NCBI GenBank assembly: GCA_028687755.1
Contig: JAQTZL010000012.1
Span: 1 to 64,000, forward strand
DNA: 64,000 nucleotides
DNA from: Candidatus Nanopelagicales bacterium
GTDB taxonomy: Bacteria; Actinomycetota; Actinomycetes; S36-B12
Direction: 5' to 3'
A program made the position numbers and the translations under genes. Under the pieces are notes generated by a model. That model was not told the origin of the DNA and searched no databases. It saw nothing but the letters and a program-made list of their open reading frames with translations. Position 1 is the first letter of the stretch; each line of letters starts with the position of its first letter. This document shows positions 62,188 through 64,000 of this stretch, one piece after another.

Positions 62188-63851
62188 GAGTGATCACCGA
62201 CCCAGACAACCGTGTCAGCAATCTCAAGCATTGCCGGGCGATGGGCTACAACAATCACGATTGCACCTCGGGCTGCTTCCTTACGCAGCGCTTCAAGAAC
62301 ATTATGTTCGCTCGCCGCATCGAGTGCAGCAGTTGGTTCATCAAGGAGCAAGATTCTTGGTCTACGAACCAAGGCCCGTGCCAATGCAATGCGCTGTGCT
62401 TGTCCGACTGAAACACCGCTGCTGTGCACTGAAATCTGACGATCAAGACCGTTGTTCACTTCAAGAAACTCTTGATTGAGCCCAACGTCGCCCAGCACCG
62501 AGACAAGTTGATCGTCTGTCGCATTGGATACACCAAGCGTAAGTAGCTCTCGCAGTGATGCTTGTGGTGTGAGATCCGCTGATATTAAGGACGCGTGTTG
62601 TGGAACCCATCCAATATGACCGAACCAATCTTCATGATCAGTGTTAACGATCCCATGGCGTTGACCACCTTCCATCCAAATGCTTCCAGTTACTGGAGTA
62701 ACAAAACCCATAATCGATGCGAGAAGTGTGCTCTTGCCGCCGCCAGAAGGCCCGGCTATGGCCGTAATGCTTCCCGCACGAGCGATGAACGAGACCGGGG
62801 CGAGAGCCTGATGCTCGCCAAACTTCACCGAGACTGCGTCAACAACTAGAGCAGTAATCGGTTCCGTGATTTTCGACTTCGATGATTCAACTGGTTCTTC
62901 ATCACCAATCAACGCAAAGATTTTCTCCGCTGCACCTAAACCCTCTGCCGCTGCGTGAAACTGTTGCCCAACAAGTCGCAAGGGCAAATAAGCCTCAGGT
63001 GCCAACACAAGTACAAAGAGAGCAGTGCGATAGGCGATCTGGCCTTCGGCAAGTCGTAAGCCAACAGACACGGCAACCAAAGCAACGGACAGTGTGGCGA
63101 GAAGTTCCAGCGCGAGAGATGAGAGAAAGGAAATACGTAGAACGCTCATTGTTGAACGTCTGTATTCCTCGCCAATCGCGCGAATGGCTCGTTCTTGTGC
63201 ATGAGCACGCCCGAAAGCTTTGAGTGTTGGCAAGCCAGCAACGAGATCAAGGAAGTGACCCGAAAGTCGACCCAATGTTTTCCATTGACGTTCTACTTTG
63301 GAATTGGTGTACATCCCGATGAGTGCCATAAACAGGGGAATCAACGGAATCGTGATGGCAATGATCACCGTGCTCAATATGTCCGCACCGAGCAAGGTTG
63401 CCAGCACTGCCAGAGGAACCACAACTGCCAAAATCAACTGCGGCAGGTACTTAGCAAAATAGGCATCAAGCCCATCAATGCCACGAGTAAGTAACGTGCT
63501 TGTTTCTCCTGGGTCAGTGCCCGCAGGGCCATAAGGGCCGGCTTTCAAAATCTGACCTATTGCCGCGGCGCGCAACTCCTGCTTTGCGACTGCTGAAGAA
63601 CGAAATGCCGCCAACTCCGCTCCCCAGTGCAGTAGCGCACGGATCACAAACACCAAACCAAGGCATAAGACGGCAGTTGAAATCTGACTCCATGTGGCGC
63701 CCCCTGAACTGACATCCACAATGACACCAGAAAGCAATCGCGCTTGCACGATGACCACGATCGCTGTGACGACCCCGATGATGATCGCTGCAATCAGAAA
63801 GCGGCGCGAACTCTTTGCGTATCGAAACAGGCGCGGGTCAACAGGTCTCAC
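62184..63851 (-). CDS. cydD: ABC exporter subunit CydD
   Basis: The 555-residue partner of CydC. The six-helix domain starts RRFLIAAIIIGVVTAIVVIV and contains TRGIDGLDAYFAKYLPQLIL, the CydD-type intracellular loop. The ATPase has Walker A AGPSGGGKSTLLAS near residue 368, signature VSVGQAQRIALARAL and Walker B ILLLDEPTAALDAAS. Translation begins at GTG 63851, 41 nt after the cydB stop. The operon is therefore cyd(A)BDC with its 5' part outside the window. Confidence 0.95.
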   Translation of the reverse strand: MRPVDPRLFRYAKSSRRFLIAAIIIGVVTAIVVIVQARLLSGVIVDVSSGGATWSQISTAVLCLGLVFVIRALLHWGAELAAFRSSAVAKQELRAAAIGQILKAGPYGPAGTDPGETSTLLTRGIDGLDAYFAKYLPQLILAVVVPLAVLATLLGADILSTVIIAITIPLIPLFMALIGMYTNSKVERQWKTLGRLSGHFLDLVAGLPTLKAFGRAHAQERAIRAIGEEYRRSTMSVLRISFLSSLALELLATLSVALVAVSVGLRLAEGQIAYRTALFVLVLAPEAYLPLRLVGQQFHAAAEGLGAAEKIFALIGDEEPVESSKSKITEPITALVVDAVSVKFGEHQALAPVSFIARAGSITAIAGPSGGGKSTLLASIMGFVTPVTGSIWMEGGQRHGIVNTDHEDWFGHIGWVPQHASLISADLTPQASLRELLTLGVSNATDDQLVSVLGDVGLNQEFLEVNNGLDRQISVHSSGVSVGQAQRIALARALVRRPRILLLDEPTAALDAASEHNVLEALRKEAARGAIVIVVAHRPAMLEIADTVVWVGDHS

Positions 63852-63875
63852 TTACGTATTCTCGTCGATTCGTGA

Positions 63876-63897
63876 GCTGAGCACTAATGAGCTCAGC
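63876..63897 (-). other. Inverted repeat overlapping the cydB stop
   Basis: GCTGAGC (63876-63882) and GCTCAGC (63891-63897) form a 7-bp stem with an 8-nt loop, covering the cydB TGA. There is no T run, so it is more likely an mRNA processing or stability hairpin than a terminator, or chance. Confidence 0.3.
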
Positions 63898-64000
63898 GTG
63901 GGATCATCTCCGAGGTCAGGCGCTTGCGGAATACCCAATAGGTCCAACCTTGGTACAGCAGCACGAGCGGAGTCATGATCAGCGCGACGATGGTCATCAC
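63893..64000 (-). CDS. cydB: Cytochrome bd ubiquinol oxidase subunit II, 3' end (partial)
   Basis: The last 35 codons of a gene that continues past the right edge. They encode a final hydrophobic helix and the tail MTPLVLLYQGWTYWVFRKRL, the typical CydB C-terminus, followed by a TGA at 63895-63893. CydAB is the high-affinity, microaerobic terminal oxidase; the CydDC genes follow directly. The start and the cydA gene are outside the window. Confidence 0.9.
   Translation of the reverse strand: MMTIVALIMTPLVLLYQGWTYWVFRKRLTSEMIPR

Overview
The window is a continuous stretch of an actinobacterial chromosome (class Actinomycetia). The evidence is a BldC-type regulator, DUF3073 and DUF3151 proteins, the HspR heat-shock operon, a mycobacterial-type Dcd, a DprE1/DprE2/UbiA set for decaprenylphosphoryl-arabinose, a mycothiol-dependent enzyme family, and a DevR/DevS-type two-component system next to cydDC. 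Base composition looks intermediate (close to 50% GC by eye) and intergenic gaps are short, which would fit a mid-GC aquatic actinobacterium. The genus cannot be named from the sequence alone.

Layout. 1-126 is the right end of an IS3-family element. 164-3334 holds a His/Met-rich membrane protein, a Pr6Pr membrane protein, a SulP permease and a BldC-like regulator. 3611-20870 is a purine region, mostly on the minus strand: purB-purC-galE-vapBC, then purS-purQ-purL-SCP2-purF-purM, and separately DUF3151-FAD oxidoreductase-purA-aminotransferase-purD. It also contains an atypical tRNA, a strong terminator, and fbaA. Nine de novo purine genes are present; purN, purE, purK and purH are not in the window. 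20961-26692 holds an MFS transporter, a TrmH-family methyltransferase, DedA, pyrE, a secreted trypsin-like protease and a class I aminotransferase.

26682-33168 is one chaperone operon, dnaK-grpE-dnaJ-hspR-clpB. Upstream of it are a HAIR-like HspR site and a perfect CRP/GlxR-type palindrome. 33368-35631 holds dcd, a small exported protein, arfB, tRNA-Gly(CCC) with a duplicated 3' end, and a DUF2237 protein.

35687-44558 is an accessory cell-surface island: an OafA-type acyltransferase, a sulfatase, a GT2-TagF fusion, a sulfotransferase, and a Wzm/Wzt (TagGH)-type ABC exporter. Together these suggest an acylated and possibly sulfated wall glycopolymer. 44561-49842 holds two DHA2 drug-exporter-type MFS proteins, an AI-2E family protein and an aldo-keto reductase. 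49915-53475 encodes the decaprenylphosphoryl-arabinose pathway.

53605-64000 holds a CopD-CtaG fusion, an L,D-transpeptidase, a nitrilase-family enzyme, an MDMPI-type enzyme, DevR and DevS, cydC and cydD, and the 3' end of cydB. This right end reads as a respiratory and redox module: a haem-GAF sensor pair beside cytochrome bd assembly genes. No CRISPR array, riboswitch, rRNA or prophage was seen.
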